Source: Bilifractor porci
GTDB taxonomy: Bacteria; Bacillota; Clostridia; Lachnospirales; Lachnospiraceae
Direction of reading: 5' to 3'
Length of the DNA stretch: 64,000 bases
Assembly: GCF_009696005.1 (NCBI RefSeq)
Contig: NZ_VUMV01000004.1
Coordinates: 206,012 to 270,011, forward strand
The notes beneath the pieces are model-generated. The model saw only the letters and a list, made by a program, of their open reading frames with translations. It had not been told where the DNA came from and searched no databases. Positions 26,523 to 36,403 of this stretch are shown in pieces (the stretch's first letter is position 1; each line of letters starts with the position of its first letter). The translations under genes and the position numbers were made by a program.

Positions 26523-27990
26523 CTGCCTGTCTGTCTTCCTCCAGGATCTCCTGAATCAGCACACGCTCGTCCATGGGATATTTCTTTCCCTTGATAATCT
26601 GGTAGTCCTCGTGTCCCTTTCCGGCGAGAACAATAATATCTCCCGGCTCGCCGTGATGGATGGCGTACCGGATCGCCTCTTTCCGGTCCGCAATCTCAAT
26701 GTATTCCCCGTCGGTTTTTTCCATGCCTGTCCGGATATCGTCCATGATTGCCTGCGGATCCTCATTCCTGGGATTGTCCGAGGTGATAATGGTGAAATCC
26801 GCCATCTTTCCGGAGACTTCCCCCATCTCGAACCGGCGGTCCCTGTCCCTGTTTCCGCCGCATCCGAACAAACATACGATGCGGTTCGGATGGTACTCGC
26901 GGAGGGTGGAAAGAAGGCTCTCCAGCGCCATCGCGTTGTGCGCGTAATCAATCATCAGGGTAAATTTGTCGGAAACCCGGACCATCTCCACCCGTCCCTT
27001 GACCTTTGCATGGGTCAGAGCCTTCATGATCTCTTCCTCTGTCACCCCGAAGTGGTAGCAGACCGCCACGGCCGCCAGTGAATTATAGACAGAAAAACGG
27101 CCGGGAATATCGATTTCCACCGGAATATTGACCAGCCCGGAAGCCTGATAGCGGATTCCCAGATAGCCCGGCTTGCAGATCATCATGGCGTTTTCCGCGC
27201 GGAGATCCGCCTGTTCGCTGTAGCCGTAGGTTTCCAGCTTGCAGGACGCGCCCTCCACAATCTGCTGGAAATGCCTGTCGTCCCGGTTCACAATGCCGAT
27301 CCTGCAGTTCTGGAGAAGCTTCTTCTTGCACTCCATGTATTCCTCAAAGCTGGCGTGTTCATTCGGCCCGATATGGTCCGCCTCTATATTGGTAAAAATG
27401 CCGTAATCAAAATAGATCCCGGCGACCCGGTCCAGTTTCAGAGCCTGGGAGGATACCTCCATGACCACGCTGTCAAACCCGGCCCGGACCATCTCCGAAA
27501 AGTACTCGTAGATCAGGTAGGATTCCGGCGTCGTATTCTCGGACGGAATGGTGCGCAGCCCGGTGATGCTCTCAATCGTGCCGATCAGGCCTGTTTTATG
27601 GCCTGCCGCCTCCAGAATGGACTGGATCATATAAGTCGTTGTCGTTTTCCCCTTGGTCCCGGTAATGCCGATGGTTGTCAGCTTTTTCTCCGGATGGTCA
27701 AACCATACAGAGGAAACCAGCGCCAGCGCGTAACGGGTGCTGGGAACACGGATCACCGTGACGGAGGAAGGCACTTCTACCGGTGTCTCCACAAGAAAAG
27801 CCGCCGCCCCCTTCTCAGCGACCTCCTTCGCATAGGCATGGCCGTCGGAGACGGCTCCCCGGATGCAGACGAACAGGTAATTTTCCCCTGCCTTCCGGGA
27901 ATCATAGGCAACACCCTCTATTTCTTTCTCCAGACTGCCCTGCAGCACCTCGGCCTGCAGGCCGTCCAGAAGTTCTTTCAGTTTTTTCAT
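26503..27990 (-). CDS. murE: UDP-MurNAc-L-Ala-D-Glu:meso-DAP ligase
   Basis: 495 residues from the ATG at 27990 (GGGAG 6 nt upstream). Adds the third residue of the peptidoglycan stem peptide in the cytosol. P-loop GITGTKGKTTTTYM; C-terminal TSDNPRNEDP, the DNPR signature associated with meso-diaminopimelate rather than lysine use. The promoter may be the extended -10 ATGCTATCCT around 28074-28083. Overlaps priA by 20 bases and heads the leftward housekeeping operon. Confidence 0.95.
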   Translation of the reverse strand: MKKLKELLDGLQAEVLQGSLEKEIEGVAYDSRKAGENYLFVCIRGAVSDGHAYAKEVAEKGAAAFLVETPVEVPSSVTVIRVPSTRYALALVSSVWFDHPEKKLTTIGITGTKGKTTTTYMIQSILEAAGHKTGLIGTIESITGLRTIPSENTTPESYLIYEYFSEMVRAGFDSVVMEVSSQALKLDRVAGIYFDYGIFTNIEADHIGPNEHASFEEYMECKKKLLQNCRIGIVNRDDRHFQQIVEGASCKLETYGYSEQADLRAENAMMICKPGYLGIRYQASGLVNIPVEIDIPGRFSVYNSLAAVAVCYHFGVTEEEIMKALTHAKVKGRVEMVRVSDKFTLMIDYAHNAMALESLLSTLREYHPNRIVCLFGCGGNRDRDRRFEMGEVSGKMADFTIITSDNPRNEDPQAIMDDIRTGMEKTDGEYIEIADRKEAIRYAIHHGEPGDIIVLAGKGHEDYQIIKGKKYPMDERVLIQEILEEDRQADAGTVC

Positions 27991-28100
27991 TTTCCGCTCC
28001 CATCCAGCGCCGGCGCAGCCGGCCTGTGTCTGTACTTCTGCCGGATATCCGGCAGACGCAACGTAACGAGTAAAGGATAGCATAATTTCAGGCAACAGAA

Positions 28101-28127
28101 AACCCCGAATCTCTCGGATCCGGGGTT
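28101..28127 (-). terminator. Terminator upstream of murE
   Basis: On the minus strand AACCCCG and CGGGGTT form a stem around a 13-nt loop, followed by TTCTGTTG. Separates the GH18 transcript from murE. A second stem-loop, GATAGTT/AACTATC, lies at about 28155-28178. Confidence 0.6.
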
Positions 28128-28250
28128 CTCTGTGTTCTTAAAATGAGGGGGAGATAGTTTGTTTTGATCAACTATCTGAGACTCATTCTAACGAGAAAAT
28201 GTGATGAAACTTTGACCGCTTTCCAAAACATTTCTAAAATTTCTAAAAAA

Positions 28251-29402
28251 TCATGCTCTCCAGATACAGACGGAAACCGGATGCCCCACCTGGTTTTCAA
28301 TCTGTGTCTGCCAGATGCGCAGCGTCTCCTCGTCCCCGTACCAGAGCTGATGCGCGCTGCCTGCCTCGTCCGTGTAGCTGTAAAGCAGGGCTCCGTTAGA
28401 TTCGTCCCGGACAGGTTCCCCGCCGTAGGTTCCCATGATCTTGGCGACATCCCTGTCCGAACAGGGCTCTGTATATCCGCCGCCCAGGTTCCAGTCGTAG
28501 CCTCCGTTCGCGATGGCGTAGGAGAGGTTCGGCACCCTGGAAAAGTTGCTGACGATGCCGCTTAAAAAATCAAAATCCGCCCTCGGTCCGGCATCGGTGC
28601 CGATCCCGTGCGCGTCATAGCACATCACGACATGTTCCACCCGGTCGGAGAAATTCAGCTGATCCGCCGGAATCGAAGGCTCCAGCACAACGCGCACACC
28701 CAGTCCTCTGCTCCCTGCCTCCTCGGCCAGCATGTCCTCAAAGCGGATGACAAGATTCCAGAGCGTGGTGTCTCCGTAGATACTCTCGTAGTCAATTTCC
28801 ACTCCGTCGAATCCCTGTTCCGAGGCGAGAGCCGCCAGCTGCTGCGCATGCGCGCGGGCGCTGCCCTCGTCCTCCAGAAGCGTGTAGAGAATATTGGAAT
28901 TTTTTGCCTCTGTCCATCCGTCCTCAATAATATCATTGGTCACAGACAGATAATATTTTTTATCGGGATACGCGGCCTTCAGATCCGTCATCAGCGCGGT
29001 GAGCGCGTCCGGCTCGCTGATCTGTCCGGCCGAATTGAAGGTGGCCGCAAAAATGCTGACCTCAGAGATGCCATCCTGATGGGCGTCCAGATAGGTTTTC
29101 GCGGAATCCTCATCCCAGTCAACCGCCCAGACACTCCTGCTGAAATCCGCAGGATTCTGCGGAAGCAGGGCCGCCTGCTCCGCCGTGATTCCGGGAATGG
29201 CCGGGGCGTCTGCGGAGCTGCTGACGGCAGAGTCTGCGTTCATGGACTCCGTGCTCTCCGCGGCGGAAGCAGAGGCCTCCGCCTGTGAGGCGCCGTCCCC
29301 AAACGGCAGAACCGCCCCCTGCAGGATCATGGAAATACAGAAAAAAAGTCCCACCAGGCAGAAGGCCGCGGAGGATACCGCCAGAACGATCCATTTCTTC
29401 AT
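28251..29402 (-). CDS. Exported GH18-like glycoside hydrolase
   Basis: 383 residues. An N-terminal signal anchor (about 5-30), a Ser/Ala-rich linker, then a GH18 barrel from about 90 with the catalytic motif FDGVEIDYES, the family DGxxxDxE pattern with Glu as acid. GH18 enzymes cleave chitin or peptidoglycan-type beta-1,4-GlcNAc bonds; some Firmicute members act on spore cortex. It lacks obvious LysM or chitin-binding domains. Starts 5 bp after the carbamate kinase-like gene. Role in wall remodelling is plausible but unproven. Confidence 0.85.
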   Translation of the reverse strand: MKKWIVLAVSSAAFCLVGLFFCISMILQGAVLPFGDGASQAEASASAAESTESMNADSAVSSSADAPAIPGITAEQAALLPQNPADFSRSVWAVDWDEDSAKTYLDAHQDGISEVSIFAATFNSAGQISEPDALTALMTDLKAAYPDKKYYLSVTNDIIEDGWTEAKNSNILYTLLEDEGSARAHAQQLAALASEQGFDGVEIDYESIYGDTTLWNLVIRFEDMLAEEAGSRGLGVRVVLEPSIPADQLNFSDRVEHVVMCYDAHGIGTDAGPRADFDFLSGIVSNFSRVPNLSYAIANGGYDWNLGGGYTEPCSDRDVAKIMGTYGGEPVRDESNGALLYSYTDEAGSAHQLWYGDEETLRIWQTQIENQVGHPVSVCIWRA

Positions 29403-29407
29403 AAGAA

Positions 29408-30340
29408 TCAGCCTTCTACGATGCTGGTTCCGGCGCTGCCCTCGAATGCCGCCTTGGCATTATGAACCGATGTGATGACCGCTCTTTTCCCGCCCCTGCG
29501 GATAAAGCTGCAGGCGGCCTGGACTTTGGGAAGCATCGTGGCGTCCCCGAACTGCCCCTCCCGGATATAGCCCTCCGCCTCGGAAACCGTGATCTTCCCC
29601 AGAGGCGTGGCATTCTCCCTGCCGTAGTTCAGCATGACATGATCGACGCTGGTCAGGATGACCAGCTCGTCCGCGCGAAGCTCCTCGGCAAGCCTGGTAG
29701 CAATCAGATCCTTCTCGATCACCGCGCTGGCGCCGCGAAGCGTCTCGCCCTGCTCCAGAACCGGAATTCCGCCTCCGCCGCCCGCTATGACAATGTGGCC
29801 GGCGTCCAGCAGAAGCCGAATGGAGTCCAGCTCGATAATCTCCTGCGGCTTCGGAGCCGCGATAATCCTGCGGTACCCGCCTTCTACCTCTGTCACAAAG
29901 TTTCCCTTTTTCTGCTCCGCTTCCGCCTCCTCTTTGGTAAGGACACGGCCGATCACCTTTGTGGGCTGGTAGAGCGCCTCATCATAGGGATCCACCGTCA
30001 CCTGCGTGATGATGGTGGCAATATTCCGGTAAATACCGCGGCGGAGAAGCTCTGCCCGGAGCGCGTTCTGAATATCATAGCCGATATACCCCTGGCTCAT
30101 GGCGGAGCACACGGCCATAGGAGCGCCCGTGTATTCCGCGTGCGCCTTGGCGAATTCGTTCATTGCTGTATGAATCATGCCTACCTGCGTACCGTTGCTG
30201 TGCGTGATCACGACGTTCGCCCCGTCCGCAACCAGGTCCGCAACCGCCCGGACCGCCTTAGTGACTGCCTCTCTCTGCTCCGGGAGAGTCGCCCCCAGCG
30301 CCGAGTGTCCCAGGGAAATTACCACACGTTTTTTCTGCAT
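29408..30340 (-). CDS. arcC: Carbamate kinase-like amino acid kinase
   Basis: 310 residues from the ATG at 30340 (GAGGTG 6 nt upstream; a GTG three codons earlier is less likely). Amino acid kinase fold as in carbamate kinase: THSNGTQVGMI, SQGYIGYD, IAGGGGGIPV and VIEKDLIATRLAEEL are conserved. The N-terminal phosphate loop, usually ALGGNAL, reads SLGHSALG here. In canonical members it makes ATP from carbamoyl phosphate in arginine or agmatine catabolism. No arcA/arcB neighbours are present, and this variant group may use another acyl phosphate. Confidence 0.8.
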   Translation of the reverse strand: MQKKRVVISLGHSALGATLPEQREAVTKAVRAVADLVADGANVVITHSNGTQVGMIHTAMNEFAKAHAEYTGAPMAVCSAMSQGYIGYDIQNALRAELLRRGIYRNIATIITQVTVDPYDEALYQPTKVIGRVLTKEEAEAEQKKGNFVTEVEGGYRRIIAAPKPQEIIELDSIRLLLDAGHIVIAGGGGGIPVLEQGETLRGASAVIEKDLIATRLAEELRADELVILTSVDHVMLNYGRENATPLGKITVSEAEGYIREGQFGDATMLPKVQAACSFIRRGGKRAVITSVHNAKAAFEGSAGTSIVEG

Positions 30341-30402
30341 CTGCAGCACCTCGCTTCCTGACAGATATCGCTGTCCGCGTCAGATCTATTTGTTACGGTC
30401 AA

Positions 30403-31800
30403 TCAGAAGTCAAATTTCCCGTCGAAATACTGATCCAGTTCCTCGATTTTCACCCGCACCTGCTCCATGGTATCCCTGTCGCGGATTGTCACGGCGCCGT
30501 CATTTTCGGAATCGAAATCATAGGTCACGCAGTACGGCGTTCCGATTTCATCCTGCCTGCGGTATCTCTTTCCGATATTTCCCCTGTCGTCATATTCACA
30601 GTTGTATTTCTCGCAGAGATGGTCGTAAATCTTCTCCGCCTGCTCCGTCAGCTTTTTGGACAGCGGCAGAACAGCAATCTTCACCGGGGCAAGCGCCGGA
30701 TGGAAATGCAGGACTGTGCGGACATCGTTTTTCTCCTCGTCCAGGACTTCCTCGTCATAGGCGCTGCACAGGAACGCAAGAACCACACGGTCCGCTCCCA
30801 GCGACGGCTCAATGACATAGGGGATGTAGCGGATGTTCTTCTGGTCGTCGAAATACGTAAGATCTTGGCCGGATACCTCCTGATGGCGTCCCAGGTCGTA
30901 GTCGGTCCGGTCCGCGATTCCCCAGAGCTCTCCCCAGCCGAAGGGGAACAGGAACTCGATATCCGTCGTCGCCTTGCTGTAGAAGCTCAGCTCCTCCTTG
31001 GCGTGATCACGGAGCCTCATCTCTTCCGGCTTCATGCCCAGCTTCTGCAGCCAGTCGCGGCAGAAGGATCTCCAGTAATCGAACCACTCCAGATCCGTAT
31101 CCGGCTCACAGAAAAACTCCAGCTCCATCTGCTCAAACTCACGCGTGCGGAAGGTAAAGTTTCCGGGTGTGATTTCATTCCGGAAAGACTTGCCGATCTG
31201 TCCGATTCCGAAGGGAATCTTCTTTCTGGTCGTGCGCTGCACATTCTTGAAATTGACAAAAATACCCTGCGCGGTTTCCGGACGGAGATAAACCGTATTC
31301 TTGGCATCCTCCGTGACGCCCTGGAACGTCTTGAACATCAGGTTAAACTGCCGGATATCCGTAAAATTGTGTTTTCCGCAGCTGGGGCAGGGGATCTGAT
31401 GCTCTTCAATAAAGCCCATCATCTTTTCCTGTGACCATCCGTCGCAGCTGCCGTTCTCGATCTCAATTCCGTTCTGTTCGCAGAAATCCTCGATCAGCTT
31501 GTCCGCGCGGAAGCGCTCATGGCACTCCTTGCAGTCCATCAGCGGATCGGAAAAGCTTCCCAGATGCCCGGACGCGACCCAGGTCTGCGGATTCATCAGG
31601 ATCGCGCAGTCCACGCCCACGTTATATTTATTGTCCTGCACAAACTTCTTCCACCAGGCCTTCTTGACGTTATTCTTCAGCTCCACGCCGAGCGGGCCGT
31701 AATCCCAGGTATTGGCCAGGCCGCCGTATATCTCGGATCCCGGAAACACAAACCCGCGTGATTTGGCCATCGCGATAATTTTATCCATTGTCTTTTCCAT
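30403..31800 (-). CDS. glyS: Glycine--tRNA ligase, single-chain dimeric type
   Basis: 465 residues from the ATG at 31800, preceded by AGAGGCGG. Class II synthetase of the eukaryote/archaeon-like alpha2 type: [20 protein letters not shown] at the N-terminus, [31 protein letters not shown] (motif 2 area), and an anticodon-binding C-terminal domain ([16 protein letters not shown]). Many Firmicute glycyl-tRNA synthetase genes have a T-box leader; no T-box core is visible in the 164-bp leader here, which holds a 41-nt dispersed element instead. Leads into arcC after 62 bp. Confidence 0.95.
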   Translation of the reverse strand: MEKTMDKIIAMAKSRGFVFPGSEIYGGLANTWDYGPLGVELKNNVKKAWWKKFVQDNKYNVGVDCAILMNPQTWVASGHLGSFSDPLMDCKECHERFRADKLIEDFCEQNGIEIENGSCDGWSQEKMMGFIEEHQIPCPSCGKHNFTDIRQFNLMFKTFQGVTEDAKNTVYLRPETAQGIFVNFKNVQRTTRKKIPFGIGQIGKSFRNEITPGNFTFRTREFEQMELEFFCEPDTDLEWFDYWRSFCRDWLQKLGMKPEEMRLRDHAKEELSFYSKATTDIEFLFPFGWGELWGIADRTDYDLGRHQEVSGQDLTYFDDQKNIRYIPYVIEPSLGADRVVLAFLCSAYDEEVLDEEKNDVRTVLHFHPALAPVKIAVLPLSKKLTEQAEKIYDHLCEKYNCEYDDRGNIGKRYRRQDEIGTPYCVTYDFDSENDGAVTIRDRDTMEQVRVKIEELDQYFDGKFDF

Positions 31801-31908
31801 TTTTTTCCGCCTCTCTGTCTGCTGTTGACTGATTTCTGAAACCGCCGCGGCCCCGCAGGGTCCCGGAAGATATCCCGTGATATGAATGTTCAAAGTACCT
31901 TTTATCCC

Positions 31909-31948
31909 CCTGCACGCAGGCATGCGTGGTGTCGGATTTTGGCACTGT
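31909..31948 (-). repeat. 41-nt dispersed element, copy 2 (glyS leader)
   Basis: Second copy of the element at 5741-5781, same orientation relative to the downstream gene, with substitutions that keep the GCATG/CRTGC pairing. Lies 108 nt before the glyS start. Confidence 0.7.
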
Positions 31949-31964
31949 GATCATGGTGGTACTA

Positions 31965-32762
31965 TCATTTATAAATGATATACGCGTAATAATCGGACAC
32001 GGTGGCATAGGGGTTGATCTGCCGGCTGTCCGTCCCTCCTTCCGCCGCCTGGGAAACAGCGGCCGTCCCGCTTCCGCCTGCGGAGGAAGCAGAGGAAGCC
32101 TTGACACTCTCCGTCTGCGTCTCTCCCGCCGAGGATACGCTGCTGTCTGACGAAGCCGCCGCAGGCGTTGCCACCGGCGTATCCAGCACCGTGTTCACCG
32201 TTGCCGTCAGCCTTCCGGTTATTGTCACATTGTCCGTGGCATAGAGAATTTTATCCGGAAGCCTTACCTGGACCGGCTCCTCACAGATGAAAATTTTCCA
32301 CTCCTTTGCCCTCTCGGAGATGATCTCCGCGTCTGCCGCGGCACCCTTTTTGTCTACAAAGCTCTGCGAGACGTCATACCCCGCGTCCTCCGCGGCCTGT
32401 ATCGTGCCGAGAAAGCAGGTGACGTTGTTAAACTTCGCGTAATCGTCACACGTCGCATAAGTCATCACCGTCTCTGCCGTCCGGTTGGCCACCGTACATT
32501 TTGTCAGGGAAACCTTGCCCCCGCCGCTGTCCGTATAATCCGCGATCTCCTGTTCAATGTACTGCTTCAGCTCATCCTCGGTAAACGAGTCCTCTCCCAC
32601 CGATTCCACCACGGTCTCGGTGATCACTCCCGTCTCGTCCGCGGAGATGGATGTGTTCTCATTGCTGTTCGGGAGAGAGCAGCCCGCCGCAACAATTCCT
32701 ATAGCGCCTGCCAGCGCTCCCGCCAGCAGCGTCTGTTTCCGATTTCTGTTGTTCCGCTTCAT
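31965..32762 (-). CDS. Hypothetical lipoprotein
   Basis: 265 residues. Signal peptide with lipobox IVAAGC, then an acidic Ser/Thr-rich stretch, a compact region (about 55-180) with several cysteines, and a Ser/Ala-rich low-complexity tail (about 190-245). No family recognised. Start codon overlaps the purA stop (ATGA), so it is co-translated with purA. The stop lies within an 18-bp perfect palindrome (31963-31980). Outer-face lipoprotein of unknown function. Confidence 0.75.
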   Translation of the reverse strand: MKRNNRNRKQTLLAGALAGAIGIVAAGCSLPNSNENTSISADETGVITETVVESVGEDSFTEDELKQYIEQEIADYTDSGGGKVSLTKCTVANRTAETVMTYATCDDYAKFNNVTCFLGTIQAAEDAGYDVSQSFVDKKGAAADAEIISERAKEWKIFICEEPVQVRLPDKILYATDNVTITGRLTATVNTVLDTPVATPAAASSDSSVSSAGETQTESVKASSASSAGGSGTAAVSQAAEGGTDSRQINPYATVSDYYAYIIYK

Positions 32763-34048
32763 ACAGCTCCCCGGCGATAAATAATGTCATCTCTTCCCGG
32801 TCCGTTGGAAACCATGGTGATGGGATATCCGATCTGGCTTTCGATGAAATTCACATAATCCTGCGCTTCCCTGGGAAGATCCTCAAATTTCCGGATGCCC
32901 CGGATGTCGCATTTCCAACCCTTAAAGGTACGGTAAACCGGTTTGCAGCGCTTCAGGTCTTTGGTAACCGGAAATTCCGTGATTTCCTTCCCGTCCAGCT
33001 CGTAGGCCACGCAGACGGGAATCTCGTCCAGATATCCCAGGTCATCCAGCACCGTGAACGCGACATCCGTCGCGCCCTGCAGGCGGCACCCGTATTTAGA
33101 CGCCACACAGTCGTACCATCCGACCCTTCTGGGTCTGCCCGTCGTCGCGCCGTACTCTCCCCCGTCTCCGCCATGATTGCGGAGGAGCTCTGCGTCCTCC
33201 CCGAAAATTTCAGAGACAAATTCACCCGCGCCCACCGCGGAAGAATAAGCCTTGGAGACGACGACCACTTTTTTGATCTCATAGGGTGGAATTCCGGCCC
33301 CGATGGCGCCGTATGCCGCCAGAGGAGAGCTGGAGGTCACCATCGGGTAGATGCCGTGATCCGGATCCTTCATGGTGCCCAGCTGGCCCTCCAGCAGAAT
33401 GTTTTTCCCCTCCCGGATCGCTGTATCCAGGTAAAGAGACACATTGCCCAGATAATCCTTCACCTTTTCCCTTCTGTCTTTGATCCACTGAAGGAGCCCC
33501 TGCCTGTCAATCGGATCCGTGTGGTAAAGTCCGGTCAGCAGGACATCCTTCTGGTCCGCAATGCGGTTGATTTTCTCCATCAGGACCTCGTCGTCCTGAT
33601 AAAATTCGTTGATCTGCCAACCGATCTTGGCAAATTTATCACTGTAGAAGGGCGCAATGCCGGACTTCGTGGAACCGAAGGATTTTCCCGCCAGCCTGGC
33701 CTCCTCCAGGGAATCAAACTGCACATGGTAGGGCATCATGACCTGTACGCGGTCAGAAACCATCAGTTGCGGCTTCGGCACCCCGCGGGACACAATCTCA
33801 TCCAGTTCCTGTATAAATTTATCAATATCGAAAGCCATGCCGTTTCCGATGATATTCATGATATCCGGATGGAATACGCCGGAGGGCATGGTGTGAAGCG
33901 CAAATTTTCCGTACTGATTCACAATGGTGTGGCCGGCATTTGCGCCGCCCTGGAAACGGATGACAATATCCGCCTCGTTTGCCAGTGTATCGGTAATTTT
34001 TCCCTTTCCCTCATCGCCCCAGTTTGCACCAACAACAGCCTTAACCAT
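32759..34048 (-). CDS. purA: Adenylosuccinate synthetase
   Basis: 429 residues. First committed step of AMP synthesis from IMP using GTP and aspartate. Motifs: GANWGDEGKGK at the N-terminus, FQGGANAGHTI, KSFGSTKSGIAPFYSDK, LEGQLGTMKDPDHG and GRPRRVGWYD. Start at 34048 with GGAGG 5 nt upstream. Follows purB by 11 bp, so both AMP-branch genes are in one operon. Confidence 0.97.
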   Translation of the reverse strand: MVKAVVGANWGDEGKGKITDTLANEADIVIRFQGGANAGHTIVNQYGKFALHTMPSGVFHPDIMNIIGNGMAFDIDKFIQELDEIVSRGVPKPQLMVSDRVQVMMPYHVQFDSLEEARLAGKSFGSTKSGIAPFYSDKFAKIGWQINEFYQDDEVLMEKINRIADQKDVLLTGLYHTDPIDRQGLLQWIKDRREKVKDYLGNVSLYLDTAIREGKNILLEGQLGTMKDPDHGIYPMVTSSSPLAAYGAIGAGIPPYEIKKVVVVSKAYSSAVGAGEFVSEIFGEDAELLRNHGGDGGEYGATTGRPRRVGWYDCVASKYGCRLQGATDVAFTVLDDLGYLDEIPVCVAYELDGKEITEFPVTKDLKRCKPVYRTFKGWKCDIRGIRKFEDLPREAQDYVNFIESQIGYPITMVSNGPGRDDIIYRRGAV

Positions 34049-34059
34049 GACATCCTCCT

Positions 34060-35496
34060 TTATACAGAAATCGTTGCCCTGACGCCCAGAAGATCCTTCC
34101 TCTCCTTCAGGAGAGGGTCAATGACTTCCTTCAGGTACTTCTCCACCTGACGGGGAGCGCGTCCGATGTATTTTTTCGGATCCATGGATTTTCTCAGGTC
34201 GCCGATGGATAGGTTGAAGGCCGGATCCGCCGCGATGCGGTCCAGCAGGTCGTTCTCACGCCCCTGCTCCTTAACCGTCCTTCCCGCCTCCATGGAGAGC
34301 TCCCGGATTCTTTCATGCAGCTCCTGCCGGTCGCCTCCCGCTTTCACGGCGTCCATCATGATGTTCTCCGTGGCCATAAAGGGCAGCTCCGCCATCAGGT
34401 GCTTTTCAATGACCTTCGGATAAACCACAAGACCGTCCGCCACGTTCAGAACCAAATCCAGAATGCCGTCGACCGCCAGGAAGCCTTCCGCGACGGAGAG
34501 TCTCTTGTTCGCCGAGTCGTCCAGCGTCCTCTCGAACCACTGCTCCGAAGAAGTCATGGCCGGATTCAGCGCGTCAATCATCACATATCTGGACAGGGAG
34601 GCAATCCGCTCGCTCCGCATCGGGTTCCGCTTATAGGCCATGGCAGAGGAGCCGATCTGGGTTTTTTCAAACGGCTCTTCGACCTCTTTCAGATGCTGCA
34701 GGAGGCGGACATCATTGGAGAACTTATGCGCGCTGGCCGCAATTCCCGCCAGGACATTCAGCACCCTGGTGTCTACCTTTCTGGAATAGGTCTGTCCGGA
34801 CACCGGATAGCATTCCCGGAACCCCATTTTTTCCGCGATCATCGGGTCAATCCGGTCTACCTTCTCCTGATCCCCGTTGAACAGCTCCAGGAAGCTGGCC
34901 TGCGTTCCCGTTGTCCCCTTGGAGCCGAGCAGCTTCAGCGTGCCCTGCACATACTCCAGATCTCCGAGATCCATGACAAACTCATTCAGCCAGAGGGTCG
35001 CCCGCTTGCCCAGCGTTGTGGGCTGCGCCGGCTGGAAATGAGTAAAAGCAAGGCAGGGCTGGTCTTTTTCCTTTCTGGCGAATTTCGCCAGCACGTCTAT
35101 GACATTGACCAGTTTTTTCCGGATGAGCTTCAGGGCCTCGCTCATAATAATAATATCTGTATTGTCTCCCACATAGCAGGAGGTTGCGCCCAGATGGATA
35201 ATGCCCTTTGCCTTCGGGCACTGGACGCCGTAGGCATAGACATGGGACATAACGTCATGACGGACCACTTTCTCCCTTGCCCTTGCCACATCATAATTGA
35301 TGTCGGACACATGCGCCTTCATCTCGTCAATCTGTTCCTGCGTAATATTCAGTCCGAGCTCCTTCTCCGTCTCAGCCAGAGCAATCCAGAGCCTTCTCCA
35401 TGTGGTGAACTTAAAATCCTCGGAAAAAATGTGCTGCATTTCCCTGCTGGCATAGCGCTCTGACAGGGGACTGATATAGCCGTCCGTATTTGCCAT
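34060..35496 (-). CDS. purB: Adenylosuccinate lyase
   Basis: 478 residues from the ATG at 35496 (GGAAGGG about 7 nt upstream). Fumarase/aspartase superfamily; cleaves SAICAR and adenylosuccinate. Signature GSSAMAYKRNPMRSERI and TSCYVGDNTDI, with HFQPAQPTTLGKR in between. Preceded by a good promoter (35579-35607), 83 nt upstream. Heads the purB-purA-lipoprotein operon. Confidence 0.96.
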   Translation of the reverse strand: MANTDGYISPLSERYASREMQHIFSEDFKFTTWRRLWIALAETEKELGLNITQEQIDEMKAHVSDINYDVARAREKVVRHDVMSHVYAYGVQCPKAKGIIHLGATSCYVGDNTDIIIMSEALKLIRKKLVNVIDVLAKFARKEKDQPCLAFTHFQPAQPTTLGKRATLWLNEFVMDLGDLEYVQGTLKLLGSKGTTGTQASFLELFNGDQEKVDRIDPMIAEKMGFRECYPVSGQTYSRKVDTRVLNVLAGIAASAHKFSNDVRLLQHLKEVEEPFEKTQIGSSAMAYKRNPMRSERIASLSRYVMIDALNPAMTSSEQWFERTLDDSANKRLSVAEGFLAVDGILDLVLNVADGLVVYPKVIEKHLMAELPFMATENIMMDAVKAGGDRQELHERIRELSMEAGRTVKEQGRENDLLDRIAADPAFNLSIGDLRKSMDPKKYIGRAPRQVEKYLKEVIDPLLKERKDLLGVRATISV

Positions 35497-35578
35497 GTTC
35501 TTTCCCTTCCTGAATGAATCTTTCGGAATGAATCCGAAGCCAGTCCTGAGGCCGCAAAAAGCCATAAATCACGTTGCC

Positions 35579-35607
35579 ATTATAAGGCATAGACAGGGTA
35601 AAAGCAA
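35579..35607 (-). promoter_or_regulatory. Promoter for purB-purA
   Basis: Minus strand TTGCTT, 17-nt spacer, TATAAT (perfect -10). Also abuts the end of the amino acid ABC operon. Confidence 0.6.
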
Positions 35608-35616
35608 ACCATACCC

Positions 35617-36387
35617 TTAATCCGGATTGGCGTAGCCCGACAAAAACCGGCGGGTTCTTTCCTCCTTCGGATGGTGAAAGATCTCCTCCGGTGTTCCCTG
35701 CTCCGCAATCACGCCCTTATCCATAAAGATCACCTGGTCGGACACGTCGCGCGCAAAGGACATCTCGTGCGTCACAATAATCATGGTCGTGTGCTGCTCC
35801 GCCAGGCTGCGGATGACCTTCAGCACTTCGCCGGTAAGCAGCGGATCCAGCGCGGAGGTCGGCTCGTCAAAGCAGAGAATATCCGGCTGCAGGGCGAGTG
35901 CCCGGGCAATGGCCACCCGCTGCTGCTGTCCCCCGGAGAGCTGGTGCGGGTAGTTGTTCTCCCTGTTTTCCAGCCCCATCTTCCGAAGGAGCTCTCTTCC
36001 GTGCGACTCAATCCTGCCGAGGCTCTCCGCGTCCGCTTTTTCCAGCGCCAGCTTCGGGGCCAGCGTCACGTTTTCCAGTGCCGTGTACTGCGGAAAAAGG
36101 TTGAAATTCTGAAAAACTAACCCGAAATGCAGGCGTTTTTTCCGGATCTGCTCCTCACTCTCCTGCGCTTTTTCCGCCGCGTCAAACAGCTTTTCTCCGC
36201 GTACCGTGATGGTTCCCCCGTCCGGTACCTCCAGAAAGTTCAGACAGCGGAGCAGGGTGGTTTTCCCGCTACCGGAGGAACCGATGATGGAAACCGCCTG
36301 CCCCTCCTCCATCTGAAAGCTGATATCCTTCAGCACCTTCGTGTTCTCAAAATTTTTTTCTATATGTGATACTTCCAGAAGTGCCAT
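35617..36387 (-). CDS. Polar amino acid ABC transporter ATP-binding protein
   Basis: 256 residues from the ATG at 36387 (GAGGG 5 nt upstream). ABC ATPase of the GlnQ/HisP group: Walker [13 protein letters not shown]-loop [11 protein letters not shown], signature [14 protein letters not shown], Walker [15 protein letters not shown]-switch HEM. Energises uptake with the permease (16 bp upstream) and binding protein. Substrate probably a polar amino acid. Confidence 0.95.
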   Translation of the reverse strand: MALLEVSHIEKNFENTKVLKDISFQMEEGQAVSIIGSSGSGKTTLLRCLNFLEVPDGGTITVRGEKLFDAAEKAQESEEQIRKKRLHFGLVFQNFNLFPQYTALENVTLAPKLALEKADAESLGRIESHGRELLRKMGLENRENNYPHQLSGGQQQRVAIARALALQPDILCFDEPTSALDPLLTGEVLKVIRSLAEQHTTMIIVTHEMSFARDVSDQVIFMDKGVIAEQGTPEEIFHHPKEERTRRFLSGYANPD

Positions 36388-36403
36388 TTTTTCCCTCATG
36401 CTT

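Noticed and set aside
31800..31964. T-box riboswitch before glyS
   Set aside because: CGGGACCCTGCGGGG resembles a terminator arm but no T-box sequence or specifier loop is evident.
31963..31980. 18-bp perfect palindrome TATCATTTATAAATGATA
   Set aside because: It overlaps the lipoprotein stop codon and is AT-rich without a T-tract; too little to call an operator or terminator.
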